DNA of 64,000 nt from Lathyrus oleraceus. Lineage: Eukaryota; Streptophyta; Magnoliopsida; Fabales; Fabaceae. The notes beneath the pieces are model-generated. The model searched no databases, was not told where the DNA came from, and worked only from the letters and a program-made list of their open reading frames with translations. The position numbers and the translations under genes were made by a program. The DNA lies in the NCBI RefSeq assembly GCF_024323335.1, contig NC_066580.1:259081332-259145331 (forward strand), written 5' to 3'. Shown one piece after another: positions 11,196 through 22,830 of the stretch (position 1 is its first letter; each line of letters begins with the position of its first letter).

Positions 11196-14144
11196 ATGCA
11201 GGGAACGAAGCAAACGAGAAAGACGACCGCAGTGAAGACGAAGATGAAGACAACCTCAGCGAATACGAAGAAGCGATCCAGCTCAGTGAAGACGAGCTCA
11301 GTGAAGTGTCCAAAGTCCGAGGTTAGTAAAAATTTGAAGTTCATCAATGTCGTAGGGTAAAATTTTGAAATCAACAATCTTTGACATGTGGGTATAATAT
11401 ATTGACAGGATTCACAACACTTTAGTGTTACACTCCACCATGGGGGTGAATTTTACAGGGTTTTTGAAGAAGAAATTATATACAGAGGGGGTACGGATAC
11501 GACAGTTAATGGGATACATGTTTCAAATTGGAACATGGATAACATTGAGAAGTTGTTGAGTAGGTTAGGGTATAAGGCTGATTGTGTTAGGGTATGGACA
11601 AAAGTTTTAGAAATTCAAGATGGTTTTTTTCTGATTAGGAAAGATGATGATGCTGTTGATGATTTTGCTCTATACTTTAGTGAAATGAATGTGAAAGGAG
11701 ATTTGTATGTTGAACATAGTACTGGGAACATGGACCCTGCTGATAGGGAACCTAAATGTGTGAATAATGATGACCACCCCCCTGATAATGGAATTGATGG
11801 GTTAGATGAGGAGAAGGTAGAGGGGTTAGATGACAGTGAAGATGAAAGAGCTACTGCTTACTTTGATGGTTTTGAAGGAATAGATGTTACTAAGCCTATT
11901 AGGGAGGAGCCCAATAACAGTATGGAGGAGCCCAATAAGAGTATGGATTCAGATGATGTATACTATAGTGATGAGTTGAATAGTTCTGACCCAGATGATT
12001 CTTGTGATGAAGAAAGGCCCAAGTATGCTAGGTTTAGGAAAGAGCATCTAAACAAAGACTTTATATTCAAGTGGGGTATGGAATTCAACACACTTGATGA
12101 CTTTAGGGCAGCTATCCGTGAGTGGTCAGTGCTTAATGGGAGGGAAATTTCTTTTGTGAAAAATGAGGGAGATAGGGTAAGGGTGGTGTGTAAGCATAAA
12201 TGTGGGTTTTTAGTCTTATGCTCTAAGGTGGGCCACAAGGAGACTTTTGCTATAAAAACACTTGTACATAAGCACACATGTGCTAGGGTTTTGAACAACA
12301 AGTCTGCTAGCTCAAAGTGGGTGGCCAAGCATGTGGTAAAGAGGATGCAAACTTCTGATACAGTCAGGATAAGAGACATCATCCAAGATATGAGGCAAAC
12401 ATATTCTGTGGGTATTACTGTTGCAAAAGCATGGAGGGCTAAGCTAATTGCCAAGAAGATAATTGAAGGTGATGCTGACAATCAGTATGCTTCCATATGG
12501 AGGTATGCAGAAGAACTAAGAAGGGTAAACCATGGCAACACTGTGAAGATAAATGTAGAAAGACCTAGTCCATCCATACAACCAAGGTTTGGGTCATTTT
12601 ATTTCTGTTTTGATGGCTGTAAGAAAGGCTTTATTCATGGATGCAGACCATTTGTGGGGGTTGATGGATGTCACTTAAAGACCAAGTATGGTGGACAGTT
12701 ACTTATTGCTGTAGGCAGGGATGCTAATGATCAATACTTCCCTTTGGCATTTGGTGTGGTTGAAAATGAAACAAAGGAGAGTTGGAGATGGTTTATACAA
12801 CTACTAATGGAGGACATTGGTCAGGATAGAAGATATGTATTTATCTCTGATCAACAGAAGGTATGTATTTAACTCTATCTTTCTGTTGCAAATTATTCTA
12901 TTCTCTAAATGTTGAAAAAATTTCTATTTTGTATCAGGGACTTGTGGCTGTATTTGAAGAATTGTCTGATACTATTGAGCATAGATTATGTCTTAGGCAC
13001 TTGTATGCTAATTTCAAGAAAAGGTTTGGTGGAGGAGCCCTTATTAGAGATTTAATGATGGGAGCTGCTAAAGCCACATACTATCAGGCATGGGTCCAAA
13101 AGATGAATGAATTGAAGAATGCAGATCCCAATGCTTGGACTTGGTTGATGGCTGTTCCTACCAAAAGCTGGTGTAAGCATGCCTTTTCTTTTTACCCTAA
13201 ATGTGATACATTGATGAATAATATCTCAGAGTCTTTTAATGCTACCATTCTAGCTGCTAGGGACAAACCTATACTCACAATGTGTGAGTGGATAAGAAAA
13301 TATCTGATGAATAGGTTATCCACCTCTGCAAGTAAACTAGAAAATTGGCCACATAAGGTGATGCCAATACCTAGGAGAAGGTTAGATAATGAGGTGTTCA
13401 ATAGTGGTCATTGGTTGCCAACATGGTCAATTGCTGAGACTTTTCAGGTTACACATAGTTACAACACACATGAATTTATTGTTGACATTGCTAAAAGGTC
13501 ATGTAGTTGTAATTTTTGGGAATTAGTAGGAATTCCATGTAGGCATGTTGTAGCTGCTCTGAGTTATAGAAAGCAAAACCCTGATGAATTTGTTGATGCT
13601 TGTTACACAAGAGAAAAGTTTGCACTATGTTATGGATTTTCAGTAAGTCCAATCAATGGTCAAGATATGTGGCCAGAAGTTGAGATGGAACCACCTCTAC
13701 CACCTGCATATAAAAATGGTCCTGGTAGACCTAAGAAGATTAGGATAAGAGAAAGTGGAGAGGATGGTGCAAGGAAGAGAAGATCTGGTGTTGCATATAA
13801 GTGCACCAAATGTGATAATTTTGGTCACAATGCTATGACTTGTAAGGCTACCACTCAGGATCCCAATGCACTTAAAAGAAAGGTAATTCATTGTGATATA
13901 CATTTTGTCTTACATTCTACATTCTGTCTTACATTCTTCATTGTGATATGCATTGTGATGACAACCATACATTGTGTCTTACATTGTAGAGAAAACCTAA
14001 AAAAGGACATGTGCCAACTGCAACTGATATGCCAACTGCAAATGATATGCCAACTGCATCTGATATGCCTGCCCCAACTGCAACTGATATGACTGTTCCA
14101 ACAAATGTGCCTGTTCCAACTGATCCACAGCCTCCAACTGATAT

Positions 14145-14149
14145 GCTTG
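14145..14149 (+). repeat. 5-bp target-site duplication of Ogre-B (left copy)
   Basis: GCTTG precedes the LTR start TGTCATACCCC at 14150 and recurs at 32917-32921 after the 3' LTR. The reading frame of the MULE transposase continues cleanly when one copy and the element are ignored, which confirms the boundaries. Confidence 0.95.
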
Positions 14150-16672
14150 TGTCATACCCCGATTTTTGTCCTGATTTATTTTTCTCACGGATACCACGAC
14201 ATATTTTTAACCAGCAAACCTTGATTTCCACATCTCTTTGTAATGGACTTGGGCCAAGTCATATATAGGAATCTAGAACCCTTTAAAGTTCTATGATCAA
14301 CACGGCACAAAACTTAGTTGCTTGTGGGACATCCTCTCTTGTCATGTTATAGCCCCACCACATATTGTCACGCACTCCATTCACAAAATACCCGGATTGA
14401 TTTCAAATGGTGCTGTGGTCTATAAGTATGAGTTGTAAATTATTTTGTTTGAGTGTCTTGTTTGGTATGTGAGCGCATCATTTTTTGGTCCTTCACAAAT
14501 CTCAAGTTGATCCATTCCCATGTTTATTGTGATCCCTCTACGTGCAATGGTTCATAATGTGGCAAAGATATCAAGATCCAAATAAAACCAATAGAATTTC
14601 ATTCAAAAAAAACAAACATCATTACAATCCGTCAAGCTGCATCATTTGAAACAAAAATATGGAGTTTGGTATTATTTACAAAAAAATACAACCCGTCTCT
14701 ATACCAAATTATCCATCCTAATTCTAATCACCTCTGAAAGTGAAATCTTTGGACAAGTCATTGGTGAGTGGACACTTTGTTCCAACCATCCGGCCATAAA
14801 CGTAATCGTGCCGTGTAATGTGTCGCCAACGTGAGCCCTGCTATGAACACACCAGCAAACGTAGCCAAATCAAGGTGAGGCTACAAATGATCCAAACTAC
14901 AACACAAGGCAAGCTGTGAAATAATGATGTCGCGGCGAAGGCGAATTGCAGCCGGGTTCAACCTCCGGCAAAAGCATCTTGCATACAACACTAATTTGAG
15001 AAATTCCATTTTACAAAATCATCATTACAAAATCATAAGGAATTGACAAATCCTCTACAAAGGTTGGCCAAATTCCAACAAACCAGCTATTGACCATTTC
15101 CTAAAAAAAAAGACCTAAACCTCAATTGTTCATGCTCCATCACCAGAGTTCAGAATCACTTTTTTTTTGCAGCTTTTTCTCCAAGCCTTGGCCAAGCCCC
15201 TTGTGCGACATTGAACCTGCAAAAACGCCTAGCATGATATCATTATTACTATGCCAAGTTATCCATGACCAAATAAAACAATGGCATAACATAGTTGAGT
15301 GATTACGGCCACAATCCAAAACAGACCAGCTCGCTGCAGGTATAATGTAGCATACCATGTCACATAACGTCGTCAATTTACAAACCACACAATCATCCAA
15401 ACTTATCCAACAGGTGCATGCTGTGACGTAATCTTGCTGTAGAATCCGGATACAGGTGCTACAACCACTAGCCGAAATACATCATAACAAACATCCAGCA
15501 ATGCATCAGCAGCAACAAAGACTTGCAAGAGTCGTGCACAAAGATACCAAACCTGAAAAATCAAGAAAGTTAAAGCCTACAGATTTTGAACTCAATATGA
15601 GAATTTGGGAAGGTCAAAACTTGACTGGATTGGCTGAAAGCCCTGCATAGGTTGCCCCGAAGTATTGTCGGGCAAATACTCTGAGAAGGTTGATATTGAG
15701 AGTGCTGAAGCGCTTCTGTGTGCTCTGTTGATTGGTTGCTTTCCAGGGAAATTCATTGGAAACAGTTTTTGAGGCTAATAAGATTGTCAAATTAGATTTC
15801 CAAGCAAGGATATGGGAATCAATATCCAAACCTGCATATCACAAATGCATCCTTACAAAAGCACCAACCTACAAAAGTGAAATTCATTTCAGTACCCAAA
15901 ACAAAAATAATCATTACCATAGCAAAATTTCATTCAAATTCTAACACAACAGCTAACAACATCACATTTCAAGTTAACAGGTTTTTCAGCATATGACTAA
16001 CCTCATGGTAATAGAATCACGGAGCACAAGCCTACAACCATTGGCCAAAACCGCATCGATACGTGAATATTGTAAACCTGCAGAAGCCAATACTAGCCTA
16101 CATCAAGCCAAAATATTGCAGACAAATGGTACAAAAATAGCATGGCGGTATCCCTGTCATGGGGTCATTCACCTCCACTCTATGGATTAATTAAGCTAAC
16201 TGCAGTGAATGAAACCGATGCGATGTTCCAACCTGCAAAACAACCACAAATTATAAGAAAGAGCGAAATCAACATAATTTACAGTGGATCCAATCTGGGC
16301 ATAGGCAACACGTGACCAAATTCCTTTCCCATGATATGGAAACAACCTTGATAACCATTTCAGAAGTGTGATGCACAAGTCATCATGAACCGTTGGTGGG
16401 AGATTGAGAAGAGTAAAGCTGTAAAATCCAAACCAGTAAAAAACTTGTCATAAGGATATCATACGTGGTTAAAATAGAACAATTACTGCAGTGAAAAGTA
16501 AAAAGAGAGGGTTATTGTAAGTTCACTACAGACAAAACCTTACCATTTGAAGGACCACACCGATTTGAAGCACCACTAACTCTGAGAAATTCTGCTACCT
16601 AACGGAATGATTCTCCCACTAATTTGCCAAGCTCATGAGAGAGGAATTCAAAACCTCGTACATCCAAAGCTC

Positions 16673-16680
16673 TATATAAG
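16673..16680 (+). promoter_or_regulatory. TATA box of the Ogre-B LTR promoter
   Basis: TATATAAG in a GC-balanced context, the best plant TATA match in this LTR; transcription would start near 16705. The copy in the 3' LTR is at 29949-29956 and would fire outward into the remaining MULE sequence. The start site is inferred. Confidence 0.6.
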
Positions 16681-17989
16681 GACCCTCCATTGTTAGGGTA
16701 AGGATCCGATTTTCTGCACCGTTACTCTGGAGAAATCATTCCAAAACCCTAGTTAAAAAAGCTCTGTTTTGAACTTGTTGAGATTTTCACACCGAAGCTC
16801 AACAAGCTCGAGCTAAGCCCCCCTGTCAAAACCGAAACGAACCCAAATCGTTAAAGAGGAAGCGAAGAAGGCGGAAAGTTCGAGAGGAAGAAAGAACCTT
16901 GAAGGACCTAAGGATCATTTACCTCACCTTGCCGGAGTTGAAACGTCGGACTAGCTCCGATTTGGTATTTAATATTTCTCCTTTGCATGATTTGATATTA
17001 CCATCTTGTTCACATCTCCTCAAATGCCATAACCCCCATGATTATTACATGAGATTCCTGCTGTTGTGTTGTTTGGTTGTTGCTTCGTTTTCTTTGGATT
17101 CGTGTTCTTGATTCATAAACTGCGTGGTTAGATCTGTTTTTTGGAGTATTTGTTTGGGTAAGTTTAGGTTTTCTTTCTCTAAGTTATGGGCGCTCACGAT
17201 GGTGCCGCCATTATTACATAGGAGTGCCGTCTAGGTTTCTTACCGTCGTGGTTAAATCGATGGTGTTGTTGGCTTTGAAACAGAAAAGGAAGAAGTGAAA
17301 ATGTAGAGAGAGAGTGAAGTTGTAAGTAGGAGGAAGGAATGAAATATTCGCGTTTTCCTTGCCGAGTTTTTTTTTTTATATATTAAATTAAAGGCTTCGT
17401 AAACTGTGTTTTTTTTCCTGTACGTTGCTTTTACCGAGGGAGGACATTTACTTTGGTAATAAGTGTTGACAGTTGTTGGTCTTCCAATTGAGCTTTCAAA
17501 TTTCTCATTCACTTATGAGAAGTAATGACCGCCGGATGTTGGGAAGAGAGGTAGAGGCCATTCGCCTCCTTCCCTTTCGTCTGCTATCTCAACTAGTTGG
17601 GCTGGATTCGTTTTGGGCCTCATGGGCCCTTATGGTTTGCTGAAATTCATCACACAAATCTCTTAATTCAAGTCCATATCTTGTTTTATTTGTTTTATTT
17701 GTTTTTTTTTAAGCTTTAATGCCTTAGATTTTCTAAATAAGTTAATGGGTCATTTTCCAATTAAACATCTTTTTCCTTATTCTGTGTATATTTTATATAT
17801 TCTTTAGAATGTTGCAATTAAAATATTAGTTAGACGTTAATATTGGTAAATGATACCAAATCGTTATACCTTATTATAAAAATAATTAAGTCATGGTCTA
17901 GTACCAAGTAATTTCTCAAAGTATATTAATTCTAAATAAATTCAAATTCGACATGTTTAATTAATCTACTCTCCAAAATTATTTAAATT

Positions 17990-18990
17990 AATTTTGAATG
18001 AAAAGGAGAATAGTAAGCTTCCGCTTTACCACCTCTCGACTATCCGAATAATTGGCGTACGCCATATTGCTCGGATTTTCGTCATTCAATAAAAATCCTA
18101 AAAATTCTAAACCACTTCCTCAAGTTAATTATAAAATCTTAAAAGTTTCATTATTTAATAATTTAATTTTGAATGAAAAGGAGAATAGTAAGCTTCCGCT
18201 TTACTACCTCTCGACTATTCGAATAATTGGCGTACGCCATATTGCTCGAATTGTCGTCATTTAATTAAAACCTTAAAAAATTCTATAAAATAAAAATCAT
18301 TTTCCCAATTTAATTATTCTAATATTCTCTTAAAATTATTTAATAATTTAATTTTGAATGAAAAGGAGAATAGTAAGCTTCCGCTTTACTACCTCTCGAC
18401 TATTCGAATAATTGGCGTACGCCATATTGCTCGAATTGTCGTCATTTAATTAAAACCCTAAAAACCCTATAAAATTAAGATTATTTTCTCAAATTAATTA
18501 CAAATTCTAAAAACACTATTTAAATTAATCTTGAATGAAAAGGAGATTAGTGAGCATCCGCTTCATTATCTCTCGATTATTCGGATAATTGGCGTACGCC
18601 ATATTGCTCGAATTTTTGTCATTTAATTAAAACCCCAAAACTCCTTAACTAAAATTACTCCCTCGATTAATTACAAATCCTAAAAGTATTATTTTAAATT
18701 AATCTTGAATGAAAAGGAGATTAGTGAGCACCCGCTTCATTATCTCTCGATTATTCGAATAATTGGCGTACGCCATATTGCTCGGATCTTCGTCATTCAA
18801 TTTAAACCCCAAAAATTCCATAAGATTAACATCACTCCTCCAAATTATTTATTAATTCTAAAAGCCTTATTTTTAATAATTAATTTTGAATGAAAAGGAG
18901 AATAGTAAGCTTCCGCTTTATTATCTCTCGATTATTCGAATAATTGGCGTACGCCATATTGCTCGAATCCTCGTCATCAAATTAAAACAC
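17990..18990 (+). repeat. Six-copy ~178-bp repeat array with palindromic core in Ogre-B U5
   Basis: A conserved ~90-bp core ('gaatgaaaaggaga' through 'attgctcg') alternates with divergent AT-rich spacers. Each core holds the perfect palindrome TGGCGTACGCCA. Its GGCGTACGCC centre lies at 18054, 18229, 18414, 18591, 18765 and 18946. The same array is in the 3' LTR at 31266-32266. The last copy runs into a more ordinary U5 sequence. Confidence 0.95.
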
Positions 18991-19642
18991 AATCGAATAA
19001 ATTCAAAACACCTTCACAAATCAAACTTAATTCCTCGCCCCCGTGCGACCAACAACTTAAAAATTCTTTTCAAAAGAACACTGTTAATCCTTTCTAACGC
19101 GCATAACAAACCAATGCTTAAGCCTCCGCCGAGAGTATACAAGCCAGCGTTTAGCCTTTAGAACGCGATCTACACAGTCGTTCATTAAAAGACACCAACA
19201 AAAAAACCGTAGTTGCCCGAACTACGATTGCTCTGATTTCCTTATTACACCATAGGGATACGTAGGCAGGAGATTGCTGTATCTTCGCGAGCACACTAAT
19301 AAAAAACCTCCATTTTCCCATTTTGAGGTCTTCATCCATCTCTATTAAATATTTAATTACTCGGAAGAAAGCGAATAACATTTAACTAACATTCAAATAG
19401 CAAATTAGACTAAAAGGTTCCCGTTGAGTACAACGGACGTGAGGGGTGCTAATACCTTCCCCTTGCGTAATCGACTCCCGAACCCGAATATGGTTGCGAC
19501 GACCATTATTCTATTTTTCAAAGGTTTTATCGATATTTTCCTATTCCTTCATTGGGATAAATAAAGTTCGGTGGCGACTCTGTTCGAACATAAATTTTTC
19601 CGCGACCATCGCGAGGAATCGTATTTTTCGAGATGCGACAGA

Positions 19643-19660
19643 TGGCGACTCTGCTGGGGA
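19643..19660 (+). other. Primer-binding site of Ogre-B
   Basis: TGGCGACTCTGCTGGGGA two bases after the LTR end; identical to the Ogre-A site. Confidence 0.95.
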
Positions 19661-20489
19661 AATTGCTCCAAGCAAGAGAGAGTCAAGCCTAATTTAGTTC
19701 AAATTGCTATGAATGTTAAAATATTGTTTTCCTCCTTATTACTTCTTTATATCTTGCTGTATTATTTATGATATGTGATTTATTCTGCTATTATGTTGGG
19801 TGATCTATGGTTTCTGACACATGTTGTGAGATAAGCTCCGTACCCGAGCTTTGAGAAGAACTTAGAACCCGGAGTTGTGTAGTATTGAACCGCGGGGTGT
19901 ACACCTCATTGGGACAGTACGAGAACTCCACCTAGAGTAGATCTGTTCAGAATTTCCATCATAATATGGCTAGCCCATTATTGCGAGGAAACGTTGAACA
20001 TGGTCCATGACTCTAGGAACCTCGCCTTAAACCGAAGTCCGTCTTCATGATTGGCGATCGTGTAGTATTGAACCGAAGGGTGTACACCCTGTTCGAACAA
20101 TACGAGGATCCCACTTAGAGTAGACTGATTCAGAACTTCCATTTCAATGTGGCTAGCCCATTATTGCGATGGGAGACTGAACTTGGTCCATGACTCTAAG
20201 TTCTTATCATGAAAATGGATAACCTTAGGAGCCATCCTTTGTGTGTGGGGTAGAGAACATAGAACCTCTTTATAGAGTGTACCATATGATACTCGATTAT
20301 CCTGGATCCTAACTATACCTGAATTACATTTTCTTTGCATACCTAAATACAAAATTTCATGCATTCTCATCCCATCAGCATGAATTGCATATCATTTTCA
20401 TAAAAAAAAACTCATCCCATCCTATGTCCATAACTCGCATGTTGAATTCCTGACATTCGTATCAGACTTGAAGTAGCTCTGAAAAGATT
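19661..20489 (+). other. Untranslated leader of Ogre-B with an internal duplication
   Basis: About 830 bp before gag with no coding frame. Two diverged tandem copies of a ~145-bp unit start at 19877 and 20060 (offset 183 bp). Both contain 'gtgtagtattgaaccg', 'gtgtacacc', 'tagagtaga' and 'ggctagcccattattgcga'. GTGTACAC is itself palindromic. Such repeats in a retroelement leader could serve RNA packaging or dimer contacts; that is inference. Confidence 0.7.
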
Positions 20490-22066
20490 ATGGATTCGTT
20501 GGAGCAAAACCACATTGCATTGAGAGGAGATGTGGACTCAATGAAAAAACATATAGACCAACTTATGGAGGCTATGATAGATTTAGCAAAGAGGGAGGAC
20601 AACATTCAGCAGACTGCAGTGGTTAAGAATGCGGTGTTAGCTCCAGTAAATGATCCTACCCGACCTCAGCTCTAGCAAACCCCAGTTAATAACTCTGTTG
20701 TACAGGAACGTCATATCATTCGAGATTCCTCTTATCATGATGGTGTTGAGTATCATAGCTTTGCATTCTCTGTGCCAGATTCCCATGGGACAAGCCTTGT
20801 GGTTAATACTGAACAACCACAAGATGATGAGATTGCTAAAAGATGTTGCGTGCTAGAGAAAAGACTCAAGGCCATAGGAACAGAGTGCCTTAGACATGTG
20901 TTTGGCACCTGGCCTAGTTATACCTGCAAAATTCAAAGTACCAAAATTTGAAAAATACAAAGGGGATAGTTGTCCAAAGCACCATTTGGTGATGTTTTGC
21001 CGTAAAATGACCTCTCATGCCCACAATGATAAGTTAATGATTCACTGTTTTCAGGACAGTTTGACTGGGGCATCATTGAGTTGGTATATAAAGTTAGAAA
21101 GGAATCATGTCCAGTCATGGATGGACCTAGCTAACGCTTTTTTGAATCAGTACAAATATAATTTGGACATGGCTCCCGATCGCATGCAGTTGAGAGCCTT
21201 ATCTCAGGAAAGCAATGAATCCTTCAGAGGGTATGCCCAAAGATGGAAAGACTTAGCAGCTTGTGTTGAACCACCACTCTTAGACAAAGAAGTGATGGAA
21301 TCATTCAGGGATACCTTGCAAAGTCCTTACTTCGAAAGGATGATTAGCAGTGCAGCATCAGACTTCGCTCACTTGGTGTCAATTGGAGAACGCATCGAGA
21401 ATGGCCTCAAAAGTGAAAAAATCCAATGCGCCTCAAATAGCCAGAGTATGGAGAGTGAATTTATTCCTAGTTCCCAAAAGGAAGAGGAGGCTGAAATTAA
21501 CGCAGTCTGGGAAGCTCCACAAGCTTCACACCAGACAACATTTTCTCCACATGGTCAATATCCTACAACTCAAGGACCTCCTCGATATCAAAGAGGGATT
21601 CCACCTCAGCAGCCATACAAACGACATAACACTCCACATCAGCAGCGTCAGCATGCTCAACAAAGGCCAAGGAAGCAAGAGAGACATATTGATCCGCTTC
21701 CAATGCCATACAGTCAAGTACTTCCATATTTGATTAAGAGGGGATTGATAGTGCCAAAGGAGCTAAAACCAGTAGGTCCTCCATACCCGCCAGGCTTTGA
21801 CGCCAATGCTCGATGTGACTTCCATGCTGGGGCACATGGGCATTCAACTGAAGATTGAAAGGTGCTCAAGAGTAAGGTACAAACCCTGCTTGATTCCAAG
21901 ATGTTCTCATTTGCGCCTCGAAGCTTGCAAATCAGTAATACTTTTTTCGCCTAGCTATGGGGGTCCATCAGTCCAAACAGTGGAGGAGATTTCCGAGAAT
22001 AGGTCTGAAGATGATTATCGTACTAGTCTCGATGAGGAGAAATACCATTACTCTGAAGAAGGCTAG
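20490..22066 (+). pseudogene. gag: Gag of Ogre-B (broken)
   Basis: The N-terminal coiled coil (20490-20675) ends at TAG 20673-20675 and continues in frame to about 20880, where one base is off. The core frame (20896-21858) has 'VIPAKFKVPKFEKYKG', 'IHCFQDSLTGASLSWYI' and 'YAQRWKDLAACVEPPL', the Ogre/Tat Gag core. A glutamine/proline-rich basic region follows, then a zinc knuckle whose last cysteine codon is TGA (21856-21858). Homology continues to about 22066 ('KVLKSKVQTLLDSKM'). Since the LTRs are nearly identical, these lesions were probably already present in the copied RNA, so Gag also must have been supplied in trans. Confidence 0.85.
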
Positions 22067-22690
22067 CCCAGTAGTGAACCAGGCACGAGAGAGATTCCTC
22101 TACACTGGCAAACATTTGGCTATTCCTCGCATTTCATTTGTATTTTTCTTTGCATGTTAAGTACTTATCTGCTTTCAACTATTGTTGATTTCCTTTAATG
22201 GTAATATTAATGAAATGATTATGCATGTTTTGAACGAATCCTTTCGTATTCACTCATTTTTTCCATTGATATAAAAAAATATTTCTCCCATTCACTTATC
22301 AAACTGTTGTTTTAGCAAAGAGTGAAGGGAGAATGACGAAAACGAAATACCCATAATTGTTGATTGTATGCTTTCGGATAAAACCTTGCTGATGATGTAC
22401 AGGCATTGTTTCAAATCCCCAAACACTGGAGAGATAAGGAGTTAGTCCCTAGTCAACCACTTCGAGCCTAGAAGTAGGAGTTTCTTTCGGATTTATAAAC
22501 CCTTACATCTAACCTGGGGCAAGGTAGTGTTCAGTTAATTTGATTACGCATTCAAACTACAAGATGAGACCTCCCGTATGAGGGTCAACCACATGCCATT
22601 CTTCGCACACATCCTGAACTGTCGAAGGAACCTTGAAAAATACCAAAGTTATGTCGGTTGTTCTTCAATGACCAATGACTTGGCAGTCAT
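22067..22690 (+). other. Region of Ogre-B where pol is deleted
   Basis: Non-coding. It begins with a remnant of the gag/protease tail. The AT-rich sequence at about 22150-22400 resembles the Ogre intron (long T runs, 'gtaatattaatgaaatgattatgcatg', ending 'gatgtacag'). About 290 bp I cannot assign follow. Compared with Ogre-A, protease, RT, both RNase H domains and integrase (over 4 kb) are absent between the gag tail and the post-pol block at 22700. Confidence 0.55.
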
Positions 22691-22699
22691 AATCTTCCA

Positions 22700-22830
22700 A
22701 AAAATCAAAGAAAGAGCCCGCTAAGTCGAACACCCAAAAAGGAGACTTAGGCAAAAATTAGGGCAATCCCGGTGGACCGGAGCTTTAAAAAAGCGGTCCA
22801 GGCAAAAGTTAGGGATCAAAGCAAAAATAA
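22700..22830 (+). other. Conserved post-pol block of Ogre elements
   Basis: Two imperfect units, each containing 'ggcaaaaattaggg' or 'ggcaaaagttaggg' preceded by a GGTCC/GGAGACTTA-type stretch. Ogre-A has the same paired arrangement immediately after its integrase stop (35340-35440, 'aggcaaaaatgagcg' and 'aggcaaaagttagag'). This shows that Ogre-B descends from an element with a complete pol. Confidence 0.65.

Larger units (their letters stand above)
14150..19640 (+). repeat. 5' LTR of Ogre-B
   Basis: 5491 bp, from TGTCATACCC to ATGCGACA. A TATA box (16673-16680) divides it into about 2.5 kb of U3 and 2.9 kb of R/U5. U5 contains a six-copy repeat array (17990-18990) and blocks shared with the otherwise unrelated Ogre-A LTR (TACGTAGGCA at 19259, GGTGCTAATACC at 19444, CGGTGGCGACTCT near 19570). 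Short frames inside it recur exactly in the 3' LTR and show no coding constraint. Confidence 0.97.

Noticed and set aside
11535..14092. Host FAR1/FHY3-type domesticated transposase
   Set aside because: The gene lies between intact inverted repeats with a target duplication and has MuDR-type, not FAR1-type, N-terminal features.
17990..18990. CRISPR-like array of repeats and spacers
   Set aside because: Plant LTR context, repeats of ~90 bp with AT-rich decayed spacers, no cas genes. It is an LTR-internal tandem repeat.
18052..19161. Conserved small peptides beginning MNEKE
   Set aside because: They are translations of the U5 repeat core. Conservation is explained by the DNA repeat.
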